From NCBI RefSeq assembly GCF_009905605.1, contig NZ_JAAAKZ010000013.1, positions 1 through 64,000 on the forward strand: a DNA stretch of 64,000 bases. Direction: 5' to 3'. Position 1 is the stretch's first letter; every line of letters starts with the position of its first letter. The notes under the pieces were generated by a model. The model worked only from the letters and a program-made list of their open reading frames with translations, searched no databases and had not been told where the DNA came from. This DNA comes from Runella sp. CRIBMP. Its GTDB lineage: Bacteria; Bacteroidota; Bacteroidia; Cytophagales; Spirosomataceae. The position numbers and the translations under genes are program-made. Below, one piece after another: positions 1-8,676 of the stretch.

Positions 1-78
1 GCTGCTGTTCACCCCTGTCAAACAACTACCCCAAAATTGTACTTTTTCCAACAATTTCAATGAACTTCAAAGATATGT

Positions 79-146
79 GCGGCGGGCCGCTAAGTTCACA
101 ATGCTTTGTGTCCTTTGCGTTATTCTTCGTGTTCTTTGTGGTTAAA
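79..146. repeat. Small GC palindrome followed by a low-complexity CTTTGTG-type repeat
   Basis: Positions 79-90 form a compact palindrome (GCGGC-GG-GCCGC). Positions 104-146 carry a degenerate reiteration of the motifs CTTTGTG, CCTTTGCG and TTCTTCGTG that ends in GGTTAAA. From memory, similar intergenic tracts recur in Cytophagales genomes, and a cousin with ACAGAGA motifs lies near 62672-62692. No gene is visible in positions 1-159. The function is unknown; the element may be an old palindromic repeat downstream of the glycyl-tRNA synthetase gene. Confidence 0.35.
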
Positions 147-159
147 GAACTTTTATACT

Positions 160-1659
160 TTAAATCAATTCCAATATCCGCTGCTCCGACACGGCGTAGC
201 CAATCTTGGCCTTCAACTCGCTGATGTGTACGCGCTCCTGTTCCATGCTGTCGCGGTGGCGAATGGTGACGGTATCATCTTCCAAGGTCTGATAATCGAC
301 CGCAATACAGAAAGGCGTACCGATGAGGTCCTGACGCGTGTAGCGCTTACCGATGGCATCGCGCTCTTCATAAAATACGCGGAACTCGCCCCGAAGTGCT
401 TTGACGATTTCTTCGGCTTTTTCGGGCAGACCGTCTTTTTTCACCAACGGGAAAATCGCCGCTTTGAAAGGAGCCAGCGCCGGATGCAGTTTCAGCACTG
501 TACGCTCTTTTTGGGCATCGCCCTCTCCTACCGTTTCTTTGGTAAAGGCATTGCAGAATACCGCCAAAAACAGACGGTCAGCTCCTACCGACGTTTCAAC
601 CACGTACGGGATGTAGTTTCCGAAAGGCTTACCGTTTTCGTCGAGGTCGTTGTCGAAATACTGTTGTTTCTTTTTGGACAGTTCTTGGTGGTTTTTCAAG
701 TCAAAATCAGTACGTGAGTGAATCCCTTCAATCTCACGGAAACCAAAAGGAAACTGATACTCAATATCCACGGCGGCGTTGGCGTAGTGGGCGAGTTTTT
801 CGTGAATGTGGAATTTCAATTTTTCGGCAGGAAGTCCCACAGCTTGGTGAAATTTCAGACGCGTATCGCGCCATTTTTCATACCATTCCATTTCAGTACC
901 AGGGCGCACAAAAAACTGCATTTCCATTTGTTCAAACTCCCGCATCCGAAACGTAAACTGCCGCGCAACAATCTCATTCCGAAAGGCTTTTCCGATCTGG
1001 GCGATGCCAAACGGAATCTTCATCCGACCTGATTTTTGCACGTTCAGGAAGTTTACAAAAATCCCCTGCGCCGTTTCGGGGCGCAGATAGATCAAATTGG
1101 AATCTTCCGCTACCGAACCCACCTGCGTGCTGAACATGAGGTTGAACTGACGTACTTCGGTCCAGTTGGTGGTACCTGAGATCGGGCATTTGATACCTTC
1201 GGCAATGATGAGTTCACGAACCGCTTCGAGGTCATTATCTCCCAACAAACGGCCCATTTCGTTCAACAGCGCCTGCGCTTTTTCAGGTTGTCCGTCGGCC
1301 GCGTACTGTTCCGCTTTGCCTTCGAGCAACTGATCGGCGCGGTAGCGTTTTTTGGAATCTTTGTTGTCGATCATCGGGTCATTAAAGCCGTCTACGTGCC
1401 CGGAGGCTTTCCACGTAAGCGGGTGCATGAAAATCGCCGCGTCGATGCCCACGATCGGTCCGCCGCTGCGGTTGTCGTTGAGCTGCGTCATGGCTTTCCA
1501 CCAGATATTTTTGAGGTTATTTTTCAGCTCTACGCCGTTTTGACCGTAGTCATATACTGCCTGTAGACCATCGTAAATCTCGGAAGAAGGAAATACAAAT
1601 CCGTATTCTTTGGCGTGCGCCACAATATCCTGTAAAGAGGTAGCCGGTGCTTGACTCAT
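160..1659 (-). CDS. glyQS: Glycine--tRNA ligase, single-chain dimeric type
   Basis: This enzyme charges tRNA-Gly with glycine in the cytoplasm. The 499-residue protein has the class II synthetase core: RPETAQG at residues 193-199, the motif 2 segment beginning FRNEI at 226-230, and motif 3 with GADR at 359-362. A C-terminal anticodon-binding domain includes a conserved HPALAP segment near residue 392. Its length fits the alpha2 (GlyRS-1) family rather than the bacterial alpha/beta enzyme. The ATG at 1659 gives the expected N-terminus. It is transcribed alone, and a perfect TAnnTTTG -7 box lies about 50 nt upstream. The identification is secure. Confidence 0.97.
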   Translation of the reverse strand: MSQAPATSLQDIVAHAKEYGFVFPSSEIYDGLQAVYDYGQNGVELKNNLKNIWWKAMTQLNDNRSGGPIVGIDAAIFMHPLTWKASGHVDGFNDPMIDNKDSKKRYRADQLLEGKAEQYAADGQPEKAQALLNEMGRLLGDNDLEAVRELIIAEGIKCPISGTTNWTEVRQFNLMFSTQVGSVAEDSNLIYLRPETAQGIFVNFLNVQKSGRMKIPFGIAQIGKAFRNEIVARQFTFRMREFEQMEMQFFVRPGTEMEWYEKWRDTRLKFHQAVGLPAEKLKFHIHEKLAHYANAAVDIEYQFPFGFREIEGIHSRTDFDLKNHQELSKKKQQYFDNDLDENGKPFGNYIPYVVETSVGADRLFLAVFCNAFTKETVGEGDAQKERTVLKLHPALAPFKAAIFPLVKKDGLPEKAEEIVKALRGEFRVFYEERDAIGKRYTRQDLIGTPFCIAVDYQTLEDDTVTIRHRDSMEQERVHISELKAKIGYAVSEQRILELI

Positions 1660-1707
1660 GGGTACGTTATTCGTTTGTTATCTATTGTTCAAGATGATAT
1701 AAGGGCG

Positions 1708-1740
1708 CAAAATTAGGGAATTTGTGACGTAATGATGCAA
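1708..1740 (-). promoter_or_regulatory. Predicted Bacteroidota-type promoter of glyQS
   Basis: On the minus strand a -7 box TAATTTTG (1715-1708) matches the TAnnTTTG consensus exactly. A TTG sits 22 nt further upstream (1740-1738) as a weak -33 element. Transcription would start near 1701, about 40 nt before the ATG. This is predicted from sequence only. Confidence 0.45.
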
Positions 1741-1779
1741 TGTAAGTCAAAAAGCCGCTAGACAAGCCTCTAATTCTCT

Positions 1780-2754
1780 ATGCTAAAACGCCTTCTCTAC
1801 TTAATTCGCGATGAATTTGGCCTTTCACGCAGTCAGGCACGGGGATTTTTGGTGGTTGCGGTTGTAATGGTTTTGTGCTGGTTTGGGCCGTTGACCTATG
1901 ACCGTTTTACGTCCGAAGAATCGACCGTCATTCCCGAAGCCGATAGCCGAAAAGCCGACAGTTTGCTGGCTATTTTAGAAAAGATACAACCCGAAAAACC
2001 CTATTATACAAAGTCAAATCGCGCTGAATATTCCACAAAAGAAATAGAAGAAAACCCAGAGCGGCCGTTATCGTTGTTTTATTTTGACCCTAATATCGCT
2101 TCTGCTACGCAATTTGAAGAGTTAGGGATGCCAAAATTCATTGCCGAAAGGATTATAAAATACCGAACCAAAGGAGGGCAATTTCGAAAAAAAGAAGATT
2201 TACAGAAAATTTACGGCTTGGCTCCTGCTTTGTACGAACGTCTCGAACCCTATATCAACATTCCCGAAAAAAAACCGTTTGCTGCAACTACAAACCCACC
2301 CGTTCCTGAGCTAGCCTTTACCCCTGCGGCTCCTAAACCTGCGTTTACAAAACCTACATTGACGGCTTTCGACATCAATACGGCCGATACAAGTCAGTTG
2401 ATTCGTTTGAAGGGAATTGGCAGCAAACTCGCCGCTAGGATTGTGAAATTTCGGGATGGCTTGGGGGGCTTTGCTTCTACGACACAGTACACCGAAGTTT
2501 TCGGACTGGACTCATTGGCTCTGAGTGAGTTAAATCGTTTTGCGCAAGTACGTAGCTCTGTACAGAAAATCAGCATCAATACCGATTCGCCAGAAGAATT
2601 GGACCGGCATCCCTATCTTTCCAGACGTCAATCTGAAATCATCGTGCGATACCGTGAGCAGCATGGGGCTTACAAAACACCGCAAGATTTGCTGAATATC
2701 AAGATTTTGGATGAAAAGCTGGTCAATAAGATAGCGTCTTATCTAGCGTTTTAA
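1780..2754 (+). CDS. Membrane-anchored helix-hairpin-helix protein, ComEA-like
   Basis: The protein has 324 residues. One N-terminal membrane segment (about residues 23-42) is followed by a Pro/Lys-rich linker and at least three helix-hairpin-helix units of the ComEA type. These are recognisable as ELGMPKFIAERIIKYR, LIRLKGIGSKLAARIVKFR and the C-terminal LDRHPYLSRRQSEIIVRYR segment. Such domains bind double-stranded DNA through the sugar-phosphate backbone. ComEA homologues bring incoming DNA to the uptake channel in competent bacteria, but Bacteroidota carry many multi-HhH paralogues of unknown role. It stands alone and is convergent with the uxs gene, with a strong hairpin between them. The family is clear; the exact role is inferred. 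Confidence 0.8.
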   Translation: MLKRLLYLIRDEFGLSRSQARGFLVVAVVMVLCWFGPLTYDRFTSEESTVIPEADSRKADSLLAILEKIQPEKPYYTKSNRAEYSTKEIEENPERPLSLFYFDPNIASATQFEELGMPKFIAERIIKYRTKGGQFRKKEDLQKIYGLAPALYERLEPYINIPEKKPFAATTNPPVPELAFTPAAPKPAFTKPTLTAFDINTADTSQLIRLKGIGSKLAARIVKFRDGLGGFASTTQYTEVFGLDSLALSELNRFAQVRSSVQKISINTDSPEELDRHPYLSRRQSEIIVRYREQHGAYKTPQDLLNIKILDEKLVNKIASYLAF

Positions 2755-2761
2755 CAAAAAA

Positions 2762-2818
2762 TCACGCTGAGATGCAGAGCAGCACCGTTTTTCTCGGTGG
2801 CTCCGCATCTCAGCGTGA
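2762..2818. terminator. Long hairpin between convergent genes, probable bidirectional terminator
   Basis: A perfect 14-bp stem (TCACGCTGAGATGC at 2762-2775 with its complement at 2805-2818) is extended inward by GAGC/GCTC and CACCG/CGGTG pairs around a TTTTTCT loop. It lies in the 90-nt gap between the HhH gene and uxs, which converge here. The A tract at 2756-2761 would become a U tract on the minus strand, so it could end uxs transcription. The stem motif CGCTGAGATGC resembles repeats common in this group, so it may also be a palindromic repeat. Confidence 0.6.
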
Positions 2819-2844
2819 GTATATTTTCAGGAGTTAATTCCTAC

Positions 2845-3816
2845 CTAGAACTGCCGGTGATTTGACTCTTCGTAGAGGCGTTCTTCGGGCAAGTTTCTGA
2901 AGTAATCATACGTAATTCTTAAACCTTCTTCGCGGGACACTTTCGGTTCCCAACCCAACACCTTTCTTGCCAACGTAATATCTGGCTGACGTTGTTTTGG
3001 ATCATCTTGCGGAAGTGGCTTGTAGATAACTTTCTGCGAAGTTCCAGTCAATTTGATGATTTCTTCGGCAAACTGCCCGATGGTAATTTCGGCAGGGTTA
3101 CCCACGTTGACTGGCATGGGGTGGTCGCTCAAGAGCAAACGATAAATCCCTTCCACCAAGTCGTCGACGTAGCAGAAAGAGCGCGTTTGCGAACCATCAC
3201 CAAAAACCGTTAAATCTTCCCCGCGCAAAGCCTGACCGATGAACGCAGGCAATACCCGTCCGTCGTTTAGGCGCATACGGGGGCCGTAGGTGTTAAAAAT
3301 CCGCACAATACGCGTTTCTACACCGTGGTGGCGGTGGTAGGCCATCGTTATTGCTTCCTGAAAACGCTTCGCTTCATCGTAGCAGCCGCGCAATCCGACC
3401 GGGTTTACGTGCCCCCAATATTCTTCATTTTGGGGGTGAACCAACGGGTCACCGTACACTTCTGAAGTAGAGGCAACCAAGATACGAGCACCTTTGGCTT
3501 TGGCCAGACCAAGGCAATTGTGCGTACCCAGTGAGCCTACTTTGAGGGTCTGAATCGGGATTTTTAAATAATCAATCGGGCTTGCCGGAGAGGCAAAATT
3601 GAGAATGTAGTCCAAGTCGCCATCAATCACGATGTGCTTAGAAACATCATGATGAATGAATTCAAAATGAGGATTTGAACGCAAATGCTCGATATTGCGC
3701 AAATCGCCCGTGACGAGATTATCCATCCCGATGACATAATAGCCTTCCTTAATAAAACGGTCGGAAAGGTGGGACCCCAGAAATCCTGCTGCGCCAGTGA
3801 TTAAAACTCTTTTCAT
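2845..3816 (-). CDS. UDP-glucuronate decarboxylase (UDP-xylose synthase)
   Basis: This is a short-chain NAD-dependent sugar epimerase/dehydratase of 323 residues. It has the Rossmann motif GAAGFLGSH near residue 8, a catalytic Ser/Thr in STSEVYGD, and a YDEAKR triad (Tyr-x-x-x-Lys). The pattern [14 protein letters not shown] and the [11 protein letters not shown] segment are typical of UDP-xylose synthases, which decarboxylate UDP-glucuronate to UDP-xylose. It lies downstream of ugd, which makes UDP-glucuronate, with a small four-helix-bundle gene between them on the same strand, so the two enzymes form a direct two-step route. The product probably feeds exopolysaccharide or lipopolysaccharide. 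The substrate assignment is strong from motifs and context. Confidence 0.88.
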   Translation of the reverse strand: MKRVLITGAAGFLGSHLSDRFIKEGYYVIGMDNLVTGDLRNIEHLRSNPHFEFIHHDVSKHIVIDGDLDYILNFASPASPIDYLKIPIQTLKVGSLGTHNCLGLAKAKGARILVASTSEVYGDPLVHPQNEEYWGHVNPVGLRGCYDEAKRFQEAITMAYHRHHGVETRIVRIFNTYGPRMRLNDGRVLPAFIGQALRGEDLTVFGDGSQTRSFCYVDDLVEGIYRLLLSDHPMPVNVGNPAEITIGQFAEEIIKLTGTSQKVIYKPLPQDDPKQRQPDITLARKVLGWEPKVSREEGLRITYDYFRNLPEERLYEESNHRQF

Positions 3817-3846
3817 TTATCAGTAAACATTTATCATTTAACAATT

Positions 3847-4233
3847 TTACCAGAACCACATCAAGAACATTTTGATAGGATTTATTCGGGTGGTTTTAAG
3901 AATTGAGAACAGGATTTTAGCTAGTTCATCAGCATCGTTATAAATACTTTCAAAAGCCTTTTGCTCAATATAGCCCGTATCTTTCAGTAAAGAAAGCCAA
4001 TATTTCGTTTCTAGACATTCCTTGTAAGCAATCGACATTTTAGCAGAAAAATCTGATTTTGATATTGCCCCATTGGCCTCCGCAATATTTGCACCAATAG
4101 ACGTACCACTTCTTAGTAACTGCTTTGATAAAATGAATTCTTTTTTATCTTCACTTAAAAACTGGTACGCTTTTACTACTCTAATAGCAAAAGCATACCC
4201 CTTTTCGTATGTTACATTATCTGATTTTGCCAT
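3847..4233 (-). CDS. Four-helix-bundle protein (23S rRNA intervening-sequence family)
   Basis: The protein has 128 residues and contains the family hallmark LLRSGTSIGANIAEANGA (about residues 40-57), followed by the SKSDFSAKMSIAYKECLET helix. Relatives were first found encoded inside 23S rRNA insertions of spirochaetes. In Bacteroidota they are usually free-standing single-copy genes, often in polysaccharide regions, and form pentameric helical bundles of unknown function. Here it sits between uxs and ugd in the same direction, with gaps of 30 and 28 nt, so it is likely co-transcribed. It resembles a late insertion into a sugar-nucleotide operon. The family is secure; the function is unknown. 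Confidence 0.85.
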   Translation of the reverse strand: MAKSDNVTYEKGYAFAIRVVKAYQFLSEDKKEFILSKQLLRSGTSIGANIAEANGAISKSDFSAKMSIAYKECLETKYWLSLLKDTGYIEQKAFESIYNDADELAKILFSILKTTRINPIKMFLMWFW

Positions 4234-4261
4234 TTAAATGCTCAATATTAATTGGTCAATG

Positions 4262-5578
4262 TTAAATGCCAACCGTTGCTCTTCCAATGGAATAATACGT
4301 AAATCCAAGTTCTTTCATTTGGTCGAGTTCGTACACGTTACGACCGTCAAAAATTACTTTACTCTTCATCAACAACGCCATTTTCTCAAATTCTGGCGTA
4401 CGGAACTGCGGCCATTCCGTAAATATCATCAACGCATCGGCCTCGTCCAAAGCAGCGTAGGGCGTATGTGCGTACGTGATTTTGTTACCCAATACGTAGT
4501 TGCGCACATTTTCCATTCCTTCGGGGTCGTACGCAATCACTTTGGCGCCTTGTTCGAGCAATAAGCTGATATTTTCTAGGGCTGGTGCTTCGCGAATATC
4601 GTCAGTATATGGCTTAAATGACAATCCCCACACCGCAATGGTTTTGCCGGTCAAATCTCCATCAAAATGTTTTTTTACCAGCGGAATCATTTTGGTTTTT
4701 TGCGCCTCGTTGACTTCCATTACTGATTTCAACACTTTGAACTCGTAATTATATTCCTCCGACGTTTTGGCCAAGGCCTGAACATCTTTCGGGAAGCAGC
4801 TTCCGCCGTACCCGATACCCGCAAACAGGAAGCGTTTTCCGATGCGGCTATCCGTTCCGATTCCTTTACGAACATTGTCTACATCAGCACCCGCCAATTC
4901 ACAAAGGTTCGCAATTTCATTCATAAACGTGATCTTCATCGCCAAGAAAGAATTGGCCGCATATTTGGTCATTTCAGCCGAGCGCTCATCCATAAAAATA
5001 ACGGGGTTTCCTTGACGTACCAGCGGCGCGTATAGCTTTTCCATTACTTTTTTAGCTCTTTCCGAACGCGTTCCTACCACCACCCGGTCGGGCTTCATGA
5101 AATCCTCCACTGCTACTCCTTCTCTCAAGAATTCAGGGTTGGAAACCACATCAAACTCTACTTTTGCATTTTTGGCAATGGCAGCACTCACTTTTTCTGC
5201 GGTCCCGACGGGTACGGTACTTTTATCAACAATAACCGCATATTCTTCCATGATTTTTCCTAAATCATCGGCTACCTTTAAAATATATTTCAAATCGGCC
5301 GAGCCATCTTCACCGGGAGGCGTAGGCAATGCCAGAAAAATCACCTGTGCATCTTTGATTCCATCAGCCAGATTGGTTGTAAACTTCAACCGCCCTTCTG
5401 CCACGTTGCGATGGAAAAGCACGTCCAACCCGGGTTCATAAATCGGAATGATTCCGTTGTTCAGCTTTTCAACTTTTTTAATATCAATATCAACACAAGT
5501 CACTTGAATCCCTGTTTCGGAAAAACAAGTTCCCGTTACAAGTCCTACATATCCGGTTCCTACTACTGCTATTTTCAT
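4262..5578 (-). CDS. ugd: UDP-glucose 6-dehydrogenase
   Basis: This enzyme oxidises UDP-glucose to UDP-glucuronate in two NAD-dependent steps in the cytoplasm. The 438-residue protein begins with the Rossmann motif GTGYVGLVTGTCF, carries the catalytic cysteine in GYGGSCFPKDVQAL (near residue 260), and ends with the UDP-binding C-terminal domain (GLSFKPYTDDIREAP). Its length is normal for the family. It is the first gene of a probable three-gene minus-strand unit with the four-helix-bundle gene and uxs, so its product can pass directly to the decarboxylase. The ATG at 5578 matches the family N-terminus. Confidence 0.95.
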   Translation of the reverse strand: MKIAVVGTGYVGLVTGTCFSETGIQVTCVDIDIKKVEKLNNGIIPIYEPGLDVLFHRNVAEGRLKFTTNLADGIKDAQVIFLALPTPPGEDGSADLKYILKVADDLGKIMEEYAVIVDKSTVPVGTAEKVSAAIAKNAKVEFDVVSNPEFLREGVAVEDFMKPDRVVVGTRSERAKKVMEKLYAPLVRQGNPVIFMDERSAEMTKYAANSFLAMKITFMNEIANLCELAGADVDNVRKGIGTDSRIGKRFLFAGIGYGGSCFPKDVQALAKTSEEYNYEFKVLKSVMEVNEAQKTKMIPLVKKHFDGDLTGKTIAVWGLSFKPYTDDIREAPALENISLLLEQGAKVIAYDPEGMENVRNYVLGNKITYAHTPYAALDEADALMIFTEWPQFRTPEFEKMALLMKSKVIFDGRNVYELDQMKELGFTYYSIGRATVGI

Positions 5579-5675
5579 AAATCGCTGTTTGTTGGTTGTT
5601 ATTTTATTCCGCTTTGGAATTCTATAAATTTAAGAAATCTAAAAATTGTATTTTTTTTAGCTTATAAAATCGCCT

Positions 5676-5683
5676 CAAAATTA
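5676..5683 (-). promoter_or_regulatory. Candidate -7 promoter element of ugd
   Basis: TAATTTTG on the minus strand matches the Bacteroidota -7 consensus. No -33 element at the ideal spacing was seen; TTTG occurs 26 nt upstream. Transcription would begin about 90 nt ahead of the ugd ATG. Confidence 0.35.
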
Positions 5684-5790
5684 GAAGAATTTTGGCAATC
5701 CCTCTAAATCAAACGCATATTTGTCTATGCATCATTGATTTTACGGCAAACACCCAATTTTTTCAAGAAATAATATTACCTAAAAATTCG

Positions 5791-5818
5791 TTGTTAAGAC
5801 AAATTTTCTTTACCTTTT
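5791..5818 (+). promoter_or_regulatory. Predicted promoter of the acyl-CoA dehydrogenase gene
   Basis: A TTG -33 element and TACCTTTT as -7 box are separated by 17 nt. The predicted start, around 5825, gives a leader of roughly 150 nt before the ATG at 5978. That argues against the upstream TTG start at 5825. Confidence 0.45.
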
Positions 5819-5977
5819 TACTCCTTGCTTCCAAATACCTTTGAACTGTTATTCAATCCACACCAAATCCAAAATCAGGCTAACCAACGAAATGCTAACC
5901 AGTTGTTGGCAGAATCATTGAGTAAGCATACATTAGAGAAACGGAATCAACAACTATACCTTTCACTTGTTACGACT

Positions 5978-7117
5978 ATGATGGCAGAAATTGCAGAAAA
6001 CCAAGAATTGATTGCACAATCAGTCCGCGATTTTGCAGCGCGTCTGATTCAACCTCACGTTAGAGCTTGGGACGAAAGTCAGTATTTCCCCGTCGAAATT
6101 TTTCATCAGCTTGGGGCATTGGGCGTGATGGGCATATTGGTTCCTGAGTCTTATGGCGGCGCAGGATTGGGCTACCGCGAATACGTAACCGCCATTGTTG
6201 AGTTGAGCAAAGTTGATCCTTCCATTGGTCTTTCGATGGCCGCCCATAACTCGCTCTGCACCAATCACATTTTAATGTTTGGCAACGAAACCCAAAAGCA
6301 GAACTACCTGCCAAAACTTGCGTCGGGCGAATGGATTGGCGCATGGGGCTTGACCGAACCCAACACGGGGTCGGATGCTGGAAATATGCGAACCGTTGCC
6401 GTCAAAGACGGAGAATATTGGGTATTGAATGGCGCAAAAAACTTCATTACCCACGGCAAAAGCGGCAATGTAGCCGTCGTGATTGCGCGGACAGGTGCGC
6501 CAGGCGATAAACGAGGAGCGACGGCTTTTATCATCGAACGAAATACGCCAGGATTTTCGGCTGGAAAAAAAGAAGACAAACTCGGTATGAGGGCTTCCGA
6601 AACGGCAGAACTGATTTTTCAGGATTGTCGGATTCACGAAAGTCAGGTGTTGGGAGAAGTGGGAGAAGGATTTATTCAGTCACTGAAAATATTGGATGGG
6701 GGACGCATTTCCATTGCTGCTTTGAGTTTAGGAACCGCCATTGGTGCCTATGAAGCGGCTTTGGCGTATTCCAAAGAACGTCATCAGTTTGGAAAAGCAA
6801 TTTCGCAGTTTCAGGCCATTGCGTTTAAATTAGCCGATATGTTCACCGAAATTGAAGCCGCTAAATTACTGGTTTATGACGCTGCCGATCGCAAAGACCG
6901 GGGCGAAACCGTTACGCTGCAAAGTGCAACGGCCAAATATTACGCTTCTGAGGTATCAGTACGGGTAGCCAACGATGCAGTGCAGATTTTCGGTGGATAC
7001 GGTTTTACGAAGGACTATCCCGTAGAGAAATTTTACCGCGACTGCAAACTGTGCACCATCGGCGAGGGAACGAGCGAAATTCAAAAACTGGTTATTTCAA
7101 GAGAAATTTTGAAATAA
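5978..7117 (+). CDS. Acyl-CoA dehydrogenase
   Basis: This FAD enzyme performs the alpha,beta-dehydrogenation of acyl-CoA in fatty-acid or branched-chain amino-acid breakdown and passes electrons to ETF. Starting at ATG 5978 (or the adjacent ATG at 5981) gives about 379 residues, the usual length. Visible family signatures are WGLTEPNTGSDAGNM (FAD/substrate loop), the FGKAISQFQAIAFKLADM region, and the C-terminal IGEGTSEIQKLVISR with the catalytic glutamate expected in the GYGFTKDYPVEKFYRD region. The chain length preferred cannot be told from sequence. It is transcribed alone and converges on recA, with a palindromic repeat starting 5 nt after its stop codon. Confidence 0.92.
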   Translation: MMAEIAENQELIAQSVRDFAARLIQPHVRAWDESQYFPVEIFHQLGALGVMGILVPESYGGAGLGYREYVTAIVELSKVDPSIGLSMAAHNSLCTNHILMFGNETQKQNYLPKLASGEWIGAWGLTEPNTGSDAGNMRTVAVKDGEYWVLNGAKNFITHGKSGNVAVVIARTGAPGDKRGATAFIIERNTPGFSAGKKEDKLGMRASETAELIFQDCRIHESQVLGEVGEGFIQSLKILDGGRISIAALSLGTAIGAYEAALAYSKERHQFGKAISQFQAIAFKLADMFTEIEAAKLLVYDAADRKDRGETVTLQSATAKYYASEVSVRVANDAVQIFGGYGFTKDYPVEKFYRDCKLCTIGEGTSEIQKLVISREILK

Positions 7118-7122
7118 CCTCC

Positions 7123-7272
7123 GTAGGGGCAGGCCTTGCGTCTGCCCAAAAGCGCCCGATATGTCTGCCCGAAAGTGCAAACACCTCTGCAGGGCAACGG
7201 ACCTAAGTAAAATTCCAATCTTCACAAAAAAGGGCGGCACAAAAAAAGGGCGGAGGTAAACCCCGCCCCTAC
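7123..7272. repeat. Composite palindromic repeat with inverted GTAGGGGC ends
   Basis: The 150-nt gap element starts with GTAGGGGC at 7123 and ends with its complement GCCCCTAC at 7272. Its first 25 nt (7123-7147, GTAGGGGCAGGCC then TTGCGTCTGCCC) are the exact reverse complement of 51732-51756. The last part (7248-7268) is a GGGCGG/CCGCCC hairpin with an A7 tract on its left, giving a U-rich tail on the minus strand, so it would also act as the recA terminator. Related copies lie at 14246-14336, 51662-51756 and 57781-57805. Confidence 0.8.
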
Positions 7273-7288
7273 GATTTGTATTTAAACC

Positions 7289-8347
7289 TTATTCAGGTTT
7301 TCCGTCATCGGCGATGTTTGGCTCAAGGGTATCGATGAGCGCATTTTCATCTTCGTTGACTTTGGCCCGGATTTTAGCTTCCAGTTCTTCCGTCAATTCA
7401 GGATTGTCTTTCAGCAATTGTTTTACGGCATCACGGCCTTGCGACAAGCGGTTTCCGTCGTAGCTGAACCATGAACCTGATTTTTTAACAATCTCCAACT
7501 CCACCGCCAAATCGATGATTTCACCCACTTTGGAGATACCTTCTCCGTACATGATGTCAAATTCGATAACCTTAAACGGCGGCGCCAATTTATTTTTCAC
7601 CACTTTCACTTTGGTACGGTTACCCGTGATGTTGTCGGCGCTTTCTTTGATTTGACCGATACGACGAATATCCAAACGAACCGATGCGTAATATTTGAGG
7701 GCGTTACCACCCGTGGTGGTTTCGGGACTACCAAACATAACGCCAATTTTATCGCGCAACTGGTTGATAAAAATACAGCAGCAGTTGGTGCGGTTGATTA
7801 CCCCCGTCAATTTACGCAAAGCCTGCGACATCAAGCGGGCCTGTAAACCCATCTTGCTGTCACCCATTTCACCTTCAATTTCGGCCTTTGGTACAAGGGC
7901 CGCCACTGAGTCAATCACGATAATGTCAATGGCACCCGAAGAAATTAAATGTTCGGCAATTTCGAGTGCTTGTTCCCCATTGTCGGGCTGTGAAATCAAT
8001 AAATTTTGGGTATCAATCCCTAATTTTTGCGCATAACTGCGGTCAAAAGCGTGCTCGGCATCAATAAAGGCGGCCAATCCGCCTGCTTTCTGCGCTTCGG
8101 CAATGCAGTGCATGGCAAGAGTGGTCTTTCCTGATGACTCAGGACCATAGATTTCCACGACCCGGCCACGTGGCAATCCGCCAATTCCTAACGCTAAGTC
8201 CAACCCAACGGAACCCGTTGAAATGACTTCTACGTCCATTACTTTTTTGTCACTCAGACGCATGACTGTGCCTTTTCCGTAGGCTTTATCCAGCTTCTCA
8301 AGTGTTGTTTGCAAGGCTTTAAATTTCTGTTCTTTGTTGTCTGCCAT
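7289..8347 (-). CDS. recA: Recombinase RecA
   Basis: RecA is the ATP-dependent strand-exchange protein of homologous recombination. The 352-residue sequence shows the Walker A motif GPESSGKTT near residue 69, the [10 protein letters not shown] Walker B region, loop L1 and L2 motifs ([21 protein letters not shown] and [22 protein letters not shown]), and the [12 protein letters not shown] signature. A short acidic C-terminal tail is present, as usual. It is a single-gene transcript. No LexA-type operator was recognised upstream. The predicted promoter at 8432-8462 leaves a leader of about 80 nt. Confidence 0.98.
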   Translation of the reverse strand: MADNKEQKFKALQTTLEKLDKAYGKGTVMRLSDKKVMDVEVISTGSVGLDLALGIGGLPRGRVVEIYGPESSGKTTLAMHCIAEAQKAGGLAAFIDAEHAFDRSYAQKLGIDTQNLLISQPDNGEQALEIAEHLISSGAIDIIVIDSVAALVPKAEIEGEMGDSKMGLQARLMSQALRKLTGVINRTNCCCIFINQLRDKIGVMFGSPETTTGGNALKYYASVRLDIRRIGQIKESADNITGNRTKVKVVKNKLAPPFKVIEFDIMYGEGISKVGEIIDLAVELEIVKKSGSWFSYDGNRLSQGRDAVKQLLKDNPELTEELEAKIRAKVNEDENALIDTLEPNIADDGKPE

Positions 8348-8431
8348 TGGATTAAATTGTTGCTTTACAGCTAATTGTAAATGTTAAAATTATCGAAATT
8401 TTGCTGCCTTGAGCAGCCACCTTTATAGAAG

Positions 8432-8462
8432 TAAAATTACGGTTTTTCTGTGACATTACAAA
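8432..8462 (-). promoter_or_regulatory. Predicted promoter of recA
   Basis: On the minus strand TTTG (8462-8459) and TAATTTTA (8439-8432, 7 of 8 to consensus) are spaced by 19 nt, matching the Bacteroidota sigma factor pattern. Transcription would start near 8425. Confidence 0.5.
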
Positions 8463-8583
8463 CTCTTTTTTTGAACAAAACCCACCCGTTTCTGTCTTTA
8501 TTGGAACAATAAAAATAAGGGCCAAAATTTTGTACAGCAACGGTACTGTTGGACGGTAATTGCGGTCAACGTCACGAGTATTC

Positions 8584-8615
8584 TTGGAAAATTTGGGTTA
8601 TTTAACGTACCTTTG
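8584..8615 (+). promoter_or_regulatory. Predicted promoter of the nusB operon
   Basis: TACCTTTG at 8608-8615 is a perfect -7 box. TTGG at 8584-8587 lies 20 nt upstream as the -33 element. The start would be about 55 nt before the nusB ATG. Confidence 0.5.
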
Positions 8616-8676
8616 CGGCTGGAAACACAAGCAAGTTCTTTTCCTTGCTGCTTATTTGCACAAATTTCAAGACTGA

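Larger units (their letters stand above)
5579..5977. other. Divergent intergenic region between ugd and the acyl-CoA dehydrogenase gene
   Basis: This 399-nt AT-rich region holds no convincing gene. A perfect minus-strand -7 box, TAATTTTG (5683-5676), may serve ugd. A plus-strand pair, TTG (5791-5793) and TACCTTTT (5811-5818) spaced by 17 nt, may serve the dehydrogenase gene. An in-frame TTG at 5825 would extend the dehydrogenase by 51 residues, but that extension resembles untranslated leader rather than protein. Confidence 0.5.
8348..8676. other. Divergent intergenic region between recA and nusB
   Basis: This 329-nt AT-rich spacer carries promoters for both flanking genes and a small GCTGC/GCAGC hairpin (8403-8417) that falls in the recA leader. 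No additional gene is supported; a 62-codon minus-strand frame here lacks any recognisable feature. Confidence 0.5.

Noticed and set aside
106-717. Long plus-strand frames opposite glycyl-tRNA synthetase
   Set aside because: They are antisense shadows of the glyQS coding sequence with no domain similarity.
5825-5977. N-terminal extension of the acyl-CoA dehydrogenase from TTG 5825
   Set aside because: The extra 51 residues match nothing in the family, and the predicted transcription start is at about the same position.
8348-8462. SOS (LexA) operator in front of recA
   Set aside because: No palindromic LexA-like box could be recognised; the only inverted repeat is a short leader hairpin.
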